Assembly: GCA_913031035.1 (NCBI GenBank)
Contig: CAJWGN010000015.1
Location: 1-41,328, forward strand
Direction: 5' to 3'
DNA: 41,328 nt
Source: an uncultured Gammaproteobacteria bacterium
Lineage (GTDB): Bacteria > Pseudomonadota > Gammaproteobacteria > Pseudomonadales > Pseudohongiellaceae
In this document: positions 18,966 to 27,033 of the stretch, piece after piece
How positions within the stretch are numbered: the stretch's first letter is position 1
Layout: each line of letters begins with the position of its first letter
Position numbers and translations under genes: made by a program
Notes under the pieces: generated by a model
Told to the model about the DNA's origin: nothing
Database searches by the model: none
Seen by the model: only the letters and a program-made list of their open reading frames with translations

Positions 18966-19988
18966 ATGACCAATTCCATGCGCTATGTTTCCCTTAAAGC
19001 CAATATCGACGGCCTGCCAAAAGAGAGTGATTTTGAATTTAAGGATGCTCCTTTTCCCGAGCTAAAAGAAAGCCAGTTCATCGCTGAGAATCACTTCGTA
19101 TCAGTTGATCCGGGTATGCGCTCGCGGCTTTCGGGCGTAACGGGCTATGCACCTTGCGTAAAGCCCGGCGAAGCGGTCAGTGGATTTGCGATTGGCCGTG
19201 TGCTGGAAAGTTGTAACGCCGCTTATAAAAAAGGTGACATGGTCACCATGGGTGGAAGCTGGGCTTCACATAGTGTCTTTGGTGGTGCTGGATTCGCTTT
19301 TAAACTGCCTGAAGTTGATATTCCTGCATCGTTGTTTTTAGGTGTTTTGGGAATCCCAGGAATGACATCCTACTTCGGTTTGAAACGCATAGGGCGGTTT
19401 CAGAAAGGCGACCATATACTAGTCACATCTGCCGCCGGCCCTGTCGGTGCCACCGCTGGGCAGCTAGCCAAGCATTGGGGGGCTGCATCGGTGACCGGTA
19501 TTGCAGGCAGTGAGGAGAAATGTAATTGGCTGACAGAAAAAGCTGGTTTTGATACGGCGATTAACTACAAGACAGAAAGCGATCTTGCCGGGGCCATTTC
19601 TAGGGCCTGTCCTGAGGGTGTTGATGTTCTTTTTGATAATGTTGGTAATGCTATGATAGACACAGTCCTTCCAATGATGCGGTTCAATGGAAGGATAATC
19701 GTTTCGGGGCAGACGGCAGACTACAACGTTCCTCTAGAGGAGCGCCATGGCATCAAGAATACAATCGAGTTTATTGCCAGCCGGCTACTGATGCAGGGAC
19801 TGGTTGTTTTTGATGACATACCAAACTTCGTCAAAGCGCAGAACGAAATGAGCATACTTATTCAAGAAGGGAAATTGGTCTATAAGGAAAAAATATTCGA
19901 AGGCTTAGAGACTCTTCCATCGGCTTTCTGCGGACTATTTAAGGGCGAGAACTTTGGTAGGCAACTAGTCAAAGTTGGGAGTTTTTAG
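18966..19988 (+). CDS. Zinc-independent medium-chain NADP-dependent reductase (leukotriene B4 dehydrogenase/CurA-like)
   Basis: 340 residues from ATG 18966, preceded by GAGAGAG at suitable distance; the longer TTG start at 18945 is less likely. Members of this MDR branch reduce the double bond of alpha,beta-unsaturated ketones and aldehydes with NADPH. Landmarks are the VSVDPGMRSRLS segment, PGEAVSGFAIGRVLES, the GVLGIPGMTSYFGL stretch, the Rossmann nucleotide site TSAAGPVGATAGQLAKHWGA (AAGPVG replaces the classical GxGxxG), the FDNVGN segment and SGQTADYN. No zinc-ligand cysteine cluster is seen, as usual for this branch. It lies 119 bp upstream of the Baeyer-Villiger monooxygenase on the same strand. 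Reduction of an enone followed by oxygen insertion into the saturated ketone would be a sensible two-step sequence, but this is inferred from adjacency. Confidence 0.88.
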   Translation: MTNSMRYVSLKANIDGLPKESDFEFKDAPFPELKESQFIAENHFVSVDPGMRSRLSGVTGYAPCVKPGEAVSGFAIGRVLESCNAAYKKGDMVTMGGSWASHSVFGGAGFAFKLPEVDIPASLFLGVLGIPGMTSYFGLKRIGRFQKGDHILVTSAAGPVGATAGQLAKHWGAASVTGIAGSEEKCNWLTEKAGFDTAINYKTESDLAGAISRACPEGVDVLFDNVGNAMIDTVLPMMRFNGRIIVSGQTADYNVPLEERHGIKNTIEFIASRLLMQGLVVFDDIPNFVKAQNEMSILIQEGKLVYKEKIFEGLETLPSAFCGLFKGENFGRQLVKVGSF

Positions 19989-20107
19989 CTTGGTTTTTTT
20001 TTGAAATCGGCCTAAAGTCTCGCAGCCCCTAATATCAGTTAGGTTGTGCATTTAGTCTATTTTTGATTTTTATCTCTAGAACTTTTGATTGAAGAGCAAT
20101 ATGGTAT

Positions 20108-21724
20108 ATGAAAAGTAAAACTGACCATGAAGTAATAGTGGTGGGAGCTGGAGTATCGGGTATCTACCAGATCAAATTGTTAACCGATTTGGGTTTCGAC
20201 GCGATTGTACTGGAAGGCGACAGTGATTTGGGTGGCACTTGGTATCGTAACCGCTATCCTGGCTGCAGATTCGATTCTGAGAGTTACACTTACGGATATT
20301 CTTTTTCGAAGGAAGTGCTGGAAGAGTGGCATTGGAAAGAGCGTTTCTCTCCTCAGCCAGAAACTCTACGTTACTTAAATTTCGTTGTGGAAAAATTCAG
20401 TCTGCGGTCCTATATGCGCTTTAACGCAAGAGTGAAAAGCATGCGCTGGATTGAGGATCTAAGGCATTGGTGCTTGAACTTGGACAACGGTGATGTAGTT
20501 ACCACGCGGTTTGTGATTTCTGGGATGGGGGTGCTTTCCGCCCCTACGCTGCCAAAGTATGACGGGATGAATGAGTTTGTCGGGCCATCTTTTCATACTT
20601 ACTATTGGCCTAAGGAGCCGGTTGAGTTGGAAGGTAAGCGGGTAGCCGTTATAGGAACAGGAGCAACTGGTATTCAGGTGATTTCAGCGATAGCCGACAA
20701 GGTCGGTTCCCTGACAGTATTTCAGCGTCGGCCAAATTGGACTACTCCGCTGAATAACTCACTTATTTCTGAAGAAGAGATGGCTGTGATTAAGGCTCGA
20801 TACGACGAAATATTCGCTAATTGCTCAGAGTCGCCCAACGGTTTCGAGCATAGGCCGGATCGGCGCGGTTTTTGGAACCTGACGAAGGAAGAGCGAACTA
20901 AGCTCTGGAATGAGCTTTATAAAACCTCTGGGTTTGCGATAAGTGCGGCGAATTTTCCAGAGATATTTTTCGAGGAGGAAGCCAATAAGGAGATGTCAGA
21001 CTTCATAGCGGAGCGAATTAGAGAACGAGTCAAGGACTCCAGAGTCGCCGAAAAGCTGATCCCTAAAGACCATGGTTTTGCCACGCAGCGACTGCCTTTA
21101 GAAACGAATTACTTTGAGGTCTATAACCGAGATAACGTTAGTTTAGTTGACGCGAGCGAAGAGCCAATCGAGAGAATAACGGCGAAGGGGATTCAAACTT
21201 GCGATTCACACTATGATTTCGATCTGATTATTTACGCCACCGGTTTTGATGCTATTACAGGTGCCTACGAGAAGGTTGACGTACAGGGCGTTGATGAGAT
21301 GAGTCTTAAACGGAAGTGGGAAGATCAGCCTAATACCTATTTTGGTCTGTCCACGAGCGATTTTCCCAATATGTTTATGATAGCTGGGCCGCAAGGTATA
21401 GCGGGAAGCACCAATTTCCCGCGTGCGATTGAGGTGGGTGTAGAGTGGATTACTGACTTGCTGGTCTTTGCCCGCGATAAAGGATACACGCGTCTTGATG
21501 TACAGTCTGAAGGCGAAAAGGAGTGGCACGAGAAAATCGTGGTGGCACACGAGCGCTTACTTAGCCGAAATAGTAAGGGTTGGTTTACTGGATACAACAG
21601 CAATGTCGAAGGTCGTGAAGAAGGCAAGGTCCGATATCATGCCTATTTTGGTGGGGTGCCTTCGTATCGAAAATCGATCAGGCAGGCTGCTACCGAAGGT
21701 TATAAATTTTTCGATATGAGTTAA
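20108..21724 (+). CDS. Baeyer-Villiger monooxygenase (flavin-containing, cyclohexanone monooxygenase type)
   Basis: 538 residues, normal for a type I Baeyer-Villiger monooxygenase. It has the FAD Rossmann motif VVGAGVSGIY (Gly13, 15, 18), the family motif GGTWYRNRYPGCRFD, the full fingerprint FVGPSFHTYYWP (FxGxxxHxxxWP) and the NADPH Rossmann motif VIGTGATGIQ, then the late ATGFDAITGAY and GSTNFPRAIEVG segments. Such enzymes insert one oxygen atom of O2 next to a ketone, giving an ester or lactone, and use NADPH and FAD. The substrate could be a cyclic, linear or steroid ketone. It follows the enone-reductase-like gene by 119 bp and may share its transcript. It is distinct from the second, fused Baeyer-Villiger enzyme at 35640-38213. 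A family A remnant begins 22 bp after the stop. Confidence 0.93.
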   Translation: MKSKTDHEVIVVGAGVSGIYQIKLLTDLGFDAIVLEGDSDLGGTWYRNRYPGCRFDSESYTYGYSFSKEVLEEWHWKERFSPQPETLRYLNFVVEKFSLRSYMRFNARVKSMRWIEDLRHWCLNLDNGDVVTTRFVISGMGVLSAPTLPKYDGMNEFVGPSFHTYYWPKEPVELEGKRVAVIGTGATGIQVISAIADKVGSLTVFQRRPNWTTPLNNSLISEEEMAVIKARYDEIFANCSESPNGFEHRPDRRGFWNLTKEERTKLWNELYKTSGFAISAANFPEIFFEEEANKEMSDFIAERIRERVKDSRVAEKLIPKDHGFATQRLPLETNYFEVYNRDNVSLVDASEEPIERITAKGIQTCDSHYDFDLIIYATGFDAITGAYEKVDVQGVDEMSLKRKWEDQPNTYFGLSTSDFPNMFMIAGPQGIAGSTNFPRAIEVGVEWITDLLVFARDKGYTRLDVQSEGEKEWHEKIVVAHERLLSRNSKGWFTGYNSNVEGREEGKVRYHAYFGGVPSYRKSIRQAATEGYKFFDMS

Positions 21725-21745
21725 AAGGCTTCTAGATGAATAACT

Positions 21746-21769
21746 GGGGTTCGAGTAAAAATACAGTAG
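21746..21769. repeat. Family A half-element
   Basis: GGGGTTCGAGTAAAAATACA followed by GTAG matches the left arm of family A except for TTCG instead of TCAG. No right arm follows in the next 50 bp. It lies just after the monooxygenase gene; an inverted partner-like right arm lies 860 bp away at 22633-22653. Confidence 0.8.
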
Positions 21770-21929
21770 TGTCAGGATTCCTAGAATTCTCGTATGTTGC
21801 GGCTTATTTAGCCGCGTGACTCTGCTGCAGGCTGCCACGGAAGTAGGTAGATAAACACCGCTTATTGCTCCCGGCTTCCCGGCGAGGCAGTGAATCGAAT
21901 CATCGACCTCCGCGTTCTTAGCAGTTTTC

Positions 21930-22289
21930 GTGTCTGTATCGTTGACGGATACATGTTATCGACGCGCGCTGACGCTGCATTTGAAGCGTTTGCTCCATTT
22001 CATTGTTTTAGCTTTGCCAAAATACAAATATTCCCCTTGTAGCGTAAAACGACGTAACCGCTATCGCGCGGATAGAAACTATCCGCTTTCGGTTCAATTC
22101 ATTTTTTTAGAGAATAACAGGTTTCACGTTTTAGCTAAGGGCAGCGGTAACCCGACGGTCATATTATTAAGTTTGTCATCTAAAAGCATGCAGGTATTGG
22201 CGATAAAAAGTGATCACCACGTTTAGATTTCAGAGTTGGAACTGGTAATTAATAGTATGCGAGATTTAGTTGAGCATTGGAGAAGATAA
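21930..22289 (+). pseudogene. Alpha/beta hydrolase relic with the catalytic core deleted
   Basis: One plus-strand frame reads as the N-terminal part of an alpha/beta hydrolase (FIFLENNRFHVLAKGSGNP, then TVILLS) and passes without shift, after about four residues, into what looks like the C-terminal end of such an enzyme (MQVLAIKSDHHV, stop at 22224-22226, ISELELVINSMRDLVEHWRR, stop at 22287-22289). A conventional member has roughly 200 residues between these parts, with the nucleophile serine and acid. They are missing, while the terminal His region SDHHV is kept. So this is an internal deletion plus a nonsense codon (probably from CAG). The assignment rests on motif memory of the N- and C-terminal signatures. 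The upstream boundary is uncertain, since the frame is already open at 21930. Confidence 0.55.
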
Positions 22290-22390
22290 ACAAAACCGGC
22301 GAATAGAATGCAATAAGACCAGAGTGAGAATTAGAGAGTTTGGGCAGAGAGTTTGTGAGTAAGGTTTTTGTGGTGGTGCTCAACAGCAGA

Positions 22391-22445
22391 CTAATTTAAG
22401 AGAGTAGAACGATTTTCTCAAACTGGGTCTATCTCTCTTTCTTAG
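22391..22445. terminator. Imperfect inverted repeat between convergent genes (family C)
   Basis: CTAATTTAAGAGAGTAGA (22391-22408) faces TCTATCTCTCTTTCTTAG (22428-22445); the arms pair with two or three mismatches and one unpaired base. The shared AAGAGAG / CTCTCTT core links it with 5727-5775. It lies between the monooxygenase (+) and the cytochrome (-), which converge. Confidence 0.5.
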
Positions 22446-22506
22446 CTCTACTGTAGGCCCCGGTAGAGCAGAAGTATCTAAGGCGCAGTTACGGGTCTGC
22501 ATAGGT

Positions 22507-22584
22507 GGCTAAAAAGAGGTGGCTAAATGAAGGGGAGGCTAAATGAAGGAGAGGCTAAATGAAGGAGAGGCTAAATGAAGGTGG
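22507..22584. repeat. 16-bp tandem repeat, four copies plus a worn one
   Basis: GGCTAAATGAAGGAGA is repeated at 22521-22536 (one change), 22537-22552, 22553-22568 and 22569-22584 (last two bases changed); 22507-22520 is a shortened, worn copy. The copies form an open frame but have no start context and no sense as a protein. Like the array at 1-48, the unit is 16 bp and lies close to a family A element (22633-22653). Confidence 0.93.
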
Positions 22585-22632
22585 GACACTTCAGGAAGCC
22601 TCTGGGCTGTTTATTCCCTCTCCGAGATTTCA

Positions 22633-22653
22633 CTGTATTTTTAATCTGACCTC
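22633..22653. repeat. Family A right-arm remnant
   Basis: CTGTATTTTTAATCTGACCT matches the right arm of the palindrome at 49-92 with two substitutions. It lies 58 bp beyond the 3' end of the cytochrome gene and just after the 16-bp tandem array. Confidence 0.8.
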
Positions 22654-22710
22654 GTTTATCTAAGATAAAGGGACGGGCTCATGCCAGTCCCTAATATTAA
22701 CTCTCCGAAA

Positions 22711-24330
22711 TCACAGATTCGCTTGCTGTTGCCCTGTGGATAGAGGCGGCATATCTGGGCCCGATAGGCTCTTTAAAAACTCGATTACGGCCATACGCTC
22801 TTTGTCACTCAGGGAATCTCCCCAGGTGTGGCCCATCTTCCCTCTGCCGAAGTTATTGGTGTCGTAAATAAAACCCATATCAACTTTGGCTCGGCTCTGA
22901 TCTGGAGCCGCCGCCGCGGTTGCCGCTAAGTCTGCATATTGTGCTTTGGATATAGCCGTATACTCCAGCCCTACGCTTTCCATATTGTAGGCGTTCGGGC
23001 TTTTATCGCGGTCCCAAATTTCTGGGCGTAACTTGGAATTTAATACAGCCTCGATAGTTGGTACAGATCCATTGTGGAAGTACGGGGCTGTCGTCCAAAC
23101 ACCAACTAAAGGTGGTGGGATGTAGCCGATTCCTTCTAGTGGACTATCTACCGGGGTTAATTCAGGCGTACCTTGGGCGTCATAGTAAACAGCGAGTTTG
23201 TCCAAATGGTCAACGATCGGAGCAAAGTCTTCTATAACTTCACTGTAGCTGGGGTCTGTGCCAACATTTCTGAGCAACTCAGACCCGGTGTAATTCACGG
23301 TCCAAGAGCCCGGCATACTGTAGTCCAATGCTGAGGTCTTTTTGGTGTATTCGCCGTGGCACTGAACACAGGCTAAGAACGTTGACCGATCTTCAGGTGC
23401 TAGTTTGCCATGAAAAATCTCTTCCCCCATCTGTACCAGAGAAGCGTCAAGTTTTTCTGGATAAACCGGTGACTGGGTTTCTCTGGCGAAAGCCAGCGCT
23501 CTAGCCGTCATCGCCACATGTTCTGTGTGATGATCGTTTATTTCCTCGTTGCCTATGCTGAAGTTTAGAGAAAAATGCGCTGCATCGTGGGGTCCGCCGT
23601 CGCCGTACCAGTAGTCCCGTACTTTATATTTCATTGTCCACCAAGGCATTGCCTGCACTGGAGGCCGCTGAGTGTTCTTCATAACTTCGGTGAGTTCTGT
23701 TTCCTCAGCGGACGTTAGCAATCCGGTCTCTTCTGGATTCGCAATTCTTGCTGCCAAGTTCCAAACCGCATATTGACCAAAGTTATCACCACGAACTACT
23801 TCTCCGCGCACGTCTGTTAACGGCGTTGACCGTTGAACTGTGCTGTTACTGGCAAGTCCCGCGACTACGACGCCATTGACTACTCCGGCATGACAGGCAA
23901 AACAGTTCAGGCTTGCATACTCTTTGCCGTCGCGCTCGAAAGGAGAAAGGCCTAAATCTAAGGATGGGTCGGCATCTGCATCAAATGAAGGTAGCGAGCC
24001 TTCGCTGTAGAACTTGCCTGCCGCAGATGTGGGGTCGTATCCAAGCTCACCCGCCTTGCTGGCAGCGATTGCCTGCTGAAAGTAGAGTCCGCTCATGGGT
24101 ACTTCTAGGTCAAACATTTTTCCTGAAAGGATTTGTTCTAAACCAGCCTGTCCTGCTTTAGAGTAGGATTCAGATTCAAATCCATAAAAGGAGAGCGAAA
24201 GATCTTCGCGGTCTGAATAGGCGCTTCCGACGAAGACAAGCGCTGAGCCGAGCAGAATCGACACTGTACCGCGACGGATGCATGACCTCTTTTGAGAGGT
24301 GCTTAGCTTATTGGAAATGGCTGATTTCAT
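22711..24330 (-). CDS. Secreted dihaem c-type cytochrome (cytochrome c peroxidase/RoxA-like superfamily)
   Basis: 539 residues with a long signal peptide: a basic start KKRSCIRR-like region, a hydrophobic stretch about 22-38 and a cut near SAYS-D. Two haem c sites are visible, CFACH (Cys143, Cys146, His147) and CVQCH (Cys321, Cys324, His325). The C-terminal segment PPLVGVWTTAPYFHNGSVPT is typical of the dihaem peroxidase/RoxA-like superfamily, as is the closing LSDKERMAVIEFLKSL. Members reduce hydrogen peroxide, or in the RoxA branch cleave polyisoprenoids; length lies between them and I cannot decide. GAGAGA stands about 7 bases before the ATG. An AraC-type regulator gene lies 172 bp upstream on the same strand and is the natural candidate for its control. 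It could receive electrons for the oxidative steps encoded nearby, but nothing shows this directly. Confidence 0.85.
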   Translation of the reverse strand: MKSAISNKLSTSQKRSCIRRGTVSILLGSALVFVGSAYSDREDLSLSFYGFESESYSKAGQAGLEQILSGKMFDLEVPMSGLYFQQAIAASKAGELGYDPTSAAGKFYSEGSLPSFDADADPSLDLGLSPFERDGKEYASLNCFACHAGVVNGVVVAGLASNSTVQRSTPLTDVRGEVVRGDNFGQYAVWNLAARIANPEETGLLTSAEETELTEVMKNTQRPPVQAMPWWTMKYKVRDYWYGDGGPHDAAHFSLNFSIGNEEINDHHTEHVAMTARALAFARETQSPVYPEKLDASLVQMGEEIFHGKLAPEDRSTFLACVQCHGEYTKKTSALDYSMPGSWTVNYTGSELLRNVGTDPSYSEVIEDFAPIVDHLDKLAVYYDAQGTPELTPVDSPLEGIGYIPPPLVGVWTTAPYFHNGSVPTIEAVLNSKLRPEIWDRDKSPNAYNMESVGLEYTAISKAQYADLAATAAAAPDQSRAKVDMGFIYDTNNFGRGKMGHTWGDSLSDKERMAVIEFLKSLSGPDMPPLSTGQQQANL

Positions 24331-24502
24331 GGTTGATCTCTCTAAATTGGCTGCTTAACTGGCTAGCAAGCTGAAATATGTGTCTCCATATGCCTATAGT
24401 ATAGGAAAAGAGTAGCTTTCAAGCTAGTACGAAGCGACTGACCTGCCGCTGGCTGCGTGCTGACAGTTAGTGGCCTATTGCCGGGGAGTAGATGGGCTTA
24501 AA

Positions 24503-25315
24503 TTAGGTGGTGTCAAAACCGAAAGTAAGGCTAAGTTCCTCGTTATGAATATCGCTTGGTGATCCACCGGTGAATCCCGCAACAGCTCGGCTGTAGTGAG
24601 ACAGGTCGTGAAAGCCTGCCTCGTGGGCTGCTTCGGTAAAATTTGAACCTTTGGCGAGCATCGGAAGTGTTTTCCAGACAGCGACATTGCGGATATAGAG
24701 CGAAAGTGCACACTGCATTTCTTGTTTGAAAAGCGCTCTTAAGCGGGATTCGGAAAGGTTTATTTTGCCGGCAAGGAATTTGATTGTTATTTCATTAGCA
24801 GGATATTCCTCAATGAGTCTGCACACCTCTTCAATTCTCTGGTCACTCTTTTTGGCAATATTCCTGTCGCAGAGGGCGTAGATAATTGAGTCGAATAAAG
24901 AGGCTATTTGTATATGATTTAACTCCTTATTGAAGCTTTTGTTGCATAGCTTTTGTGTTTTTAGGAGTTCTTTAGGGGTGAACGATCGAGCTTGCTCCCC
25001 ATTCAACGTGCTCATTAGGTCCCAGTAGGCGGGATTTGTAATAAAAGTATCGAAGGTAGTGGTTTCCGAATTTATAGCGTGAATGCTGGTGTCATTCATG
25101 TCAGGGCCAAGGATGATGCCCTGACAATGCGTTTCTTGATTATTCTCATCTTTAATTGAAAAGGGTTTGTTTCCGGCGATTACAACCGTCACTGATAAGC
25201 GATGGATTGGCGCGCGCTCGTAGTCTCCAGATAAAAAAAGGTCCCGCTTGTAGAAGCACCTATCCCAGAAATGGATACGGCTTCTGGTGATTTTATTGTC
25301 AATTTCACCATTCAT
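24503..25315 (-). CDS. AraC family transcriptional regulator
   Basis: 270 residues. The C-terminal third is an AraC/XylS DNA-binding domain: a first helix-turn-helix around ITIKFLAGKINLSESRLRAL (about 176-195) and a second around FTEAAHEAGFHDLSHYSRAV (about 227-246), ending with the usual GGSPSDIH-type segment. The N-terminal part resembles the cupin-like sensing domain of this family only weakly; a recognised ligand pocket cannot be read. The gene stands upstream of, and in the same direction as, the dihaem cytochrome, and is divergent from the dead SUMF1-like gene. It may regulate either the cytochrome or the former divergent gene; the 60-bp divergent gap is the place to look for an operator. 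No clear ribosome site precedes the ATG at 25315. Confidence 0.85.
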   Translation of the reverse strand: MNGEIDNKITRSRIHFWDRCFYKRDLFLSGDYERAPIHRLSVTVVIAGNKPFSIKDENNQETHCQGIILGPDMNDTSIHAINSETTTFDTFITNPAYWDLMSTLNGEQARSFTPKELLKTQKLCNKSFNKELNHIQIASLFDSIIYALCDRNIAKKSDQRIEEVCRLIEEYPANEITIKFLAGKINLSESRLRALFKQEMQCALSLYIRNVAVWKTLPMLAKGSNFTEAAHEAGFHDLSHYSRAVAGFTGGSPSDIHNEELSLTFGFDTT

Positions 25316-25377
25316 TGTTTATTGATCACTGAATCACCTGCCTTTGGCGCGATGTTAGGAGGCGGATTACCTGAAGC

Positions 25378-26564
25378 TTGCATACTACACCTACTGACAG
25401 TTCCTACAATAACGACAAATGCCTAGTAAGTGTTGTTACACTCAAATCCTCACTAATATCATCCGGAATAAATACGTTGCCGGTATATTCCTCCGGTATC
25501 AATTTGGTTGATATTTCAGCAGGCTCTTTCAGTATGGGCAATAATGGTCTAAAAAGGCTTCAATCAGGCTAGGCAACAGACCAAACTGTCACGTTAAGCT
25601 CTTTTAAAATGAGTGAAACAGAAATAAGTAATTTCTAATATCTTGAGTTTCGAGATTCCGCATTAGAAAAAGGTTTTGTAGAGGTCACAGCTAGAATATC
25701 GGGCCCTGATGCAGGGGCTAACTTAGTCGTTGGAACAAGTGCCTCCAGCTCTGAAAATAAAATATTGTATAGTCTTTCAGGTATTAGAGTCATGAAAGAC
25801 CATGATAATGCTGACGGTGATAGTGACCCGTTTAGTGGATCGATAGAGCCTGAAAACCTATTGAACATCGCCTACGGTGCTTACAATTCAATCAGTAATG
25901 TTTTCTATTTAAAGAATCCTTATGATCCGTCTGACTTTAATTGGAAAACGCTGTCAGATTATTACGATTATTCATCGGTAACGCGTCAGAATGATACAAG
26001 CATACTGCTGAATGATTGTGATCAGTGGCCCGAACTTGCCGGATGGACTGAAAGCAACCCACAATCAGCTCCCAGCTTGCCAAACAAGGAAACAATTTCT
26101 AATTATCCCATTATGTTTATTGGATGGTGGGGAGCTAAAGTTTTTGCAGACTTTTATAAGTTAAAACTCCCTTCAGAGGCGCAGTGGGGATACGGGTCTA
26201 AAGGAGGCAATAATTTTAAATACTCAGTTTTTGACGGTGTAAGCACAAACGATGCTAACTGGAATAGTGCGAACCTCAATCTTGCAACTCATCATTTTTT
26301 TGACGTAAAAAGCGGTTCGGCTAACCCTTATGGTTTATACAATTTGGGCGGGAACGTTTGGGAGTGGATGGCAGATAATTATGTCTCTTATTCTGGATCG
26401 TCAATTGATAATCCTGTCATAGAAGAGCTCAGGTCCACTTCACGTTCACGGAGAGGGGGTTCTGGAATTACCAAGAGGCTACATTAGAAACTTAGGGTCG
26501 TTTTTTTGATGATGAAAATAGAGGAAGCGATCACTTTGGTTTTAGGGTGGCAGATAAGCACTAA
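25378..26564 (+). pseudogene. SUMF1/formylglycine-generating-enzyme-like gene, killed by stops and a frameshift
   Basis: One frame from about 25378 reads NLVDISAGSFSMGNNG, the usual opening of this family, then a TAG at 25570-25572, ATDQTVTLSSFKMSETEI, a TAA at 25636-25638 where the family has a Gln (CAA to TAA), and then continues open to 26487 through YSLSGIRVMKDHDNADGD, YPIMFIGWWGAKVFADFY, LPSEAQWGYGSKGG and LYNLGGNVWEWMADNYV. A one-base shift in the G-run near 26455-26459 moves the family's end, FWNYQEATLE, stop at 26493-26495, then GRFFDDENRGSDHFGFRV, into another frame, ending with TAA at 26562. Two early stops, one frameshift and one late stop make it a clear pseudogene. Homologues convert a sulfatase Cys to formylglycine or act as lipoproteins of unknown role; no sulfatase is nearby. 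The original start is not clear. Confidence 0.85.
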
Positions 26565-27033
26565 GTGGTCATTCGTCTGGAAATTCTTGGGGACGCTAAC
26601 AGCTTAATAACGTAATTGACTATCCCCTAAAGTTAGATGGATTGCGCTGTGCGAAAAGTAAGAGCAGGCAGGGTTTTTGTTTAGGCTAATATTGCGCTAT
26701 CTTTCTATGAGTTAGGCTATCAACTTGACGTGTTCCCCCGTTTCAACATGCCTTTCGCTCCATATCTCGTTTAATCAAGAAGATAGTTTTTTGTCAGCAA
26801 TAAGACCCTGTTGCGCTACGTGACAACGATTACTGCCTCTTAATGCGGCAAATACAGGAACGCAAGTCACAGCACTAAGTGGAATTGATTTTTGCTTGCC
26901 AAAAGGACGCTGGCAACCATAAAGGAAGGTCCAGCCGGCAGAAATGCTCGTTAGGGTTGGATTGTTTGCGTATAGTAATGCAATCTTAAAGTGGCGTTTA
27001 AAATCGTGACGAGTTGAATTTTCGGAGACGACA
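26565..27033. other. Intergenic region upstream of betB, with a family B repeat
   Basis: After the pseudogene comes a family B copy, GGGGACGCTAACAGCTTAAT (26589-26608, then AAC). The rest has no recognisable gene. TATAGT at 26971-26976 is a possible -10 for betB but no good -35 stands at the right distance. I see no palindrome resembling a BetI operator. Confidence 0.45.
26589..26611. repeat. Family B element (single copy)
   Basis: GGGGACGCTAACAGCTTAAT plus AAC is a diverged copy of the GGGGACGCTCACAACTTAAC motif found at the right edge (41178-41218) and partly at 35521-35539. It lies just after the SUMF1-like pseudogene. No inverted partner was found. Confidence 0.65.

Noticed and set aside
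22521-22584. The 16-bp tandem array as a CRISPR array or iterons of an origin
   Set aside because: There are no spacers between copies, and no cas, rep or parA-like gene is in the window.
22507-22653. Tandem array plus family A arm as a complete mobile element
   Set aside because: No transposase, no target duplication and no inverted end could be identified.
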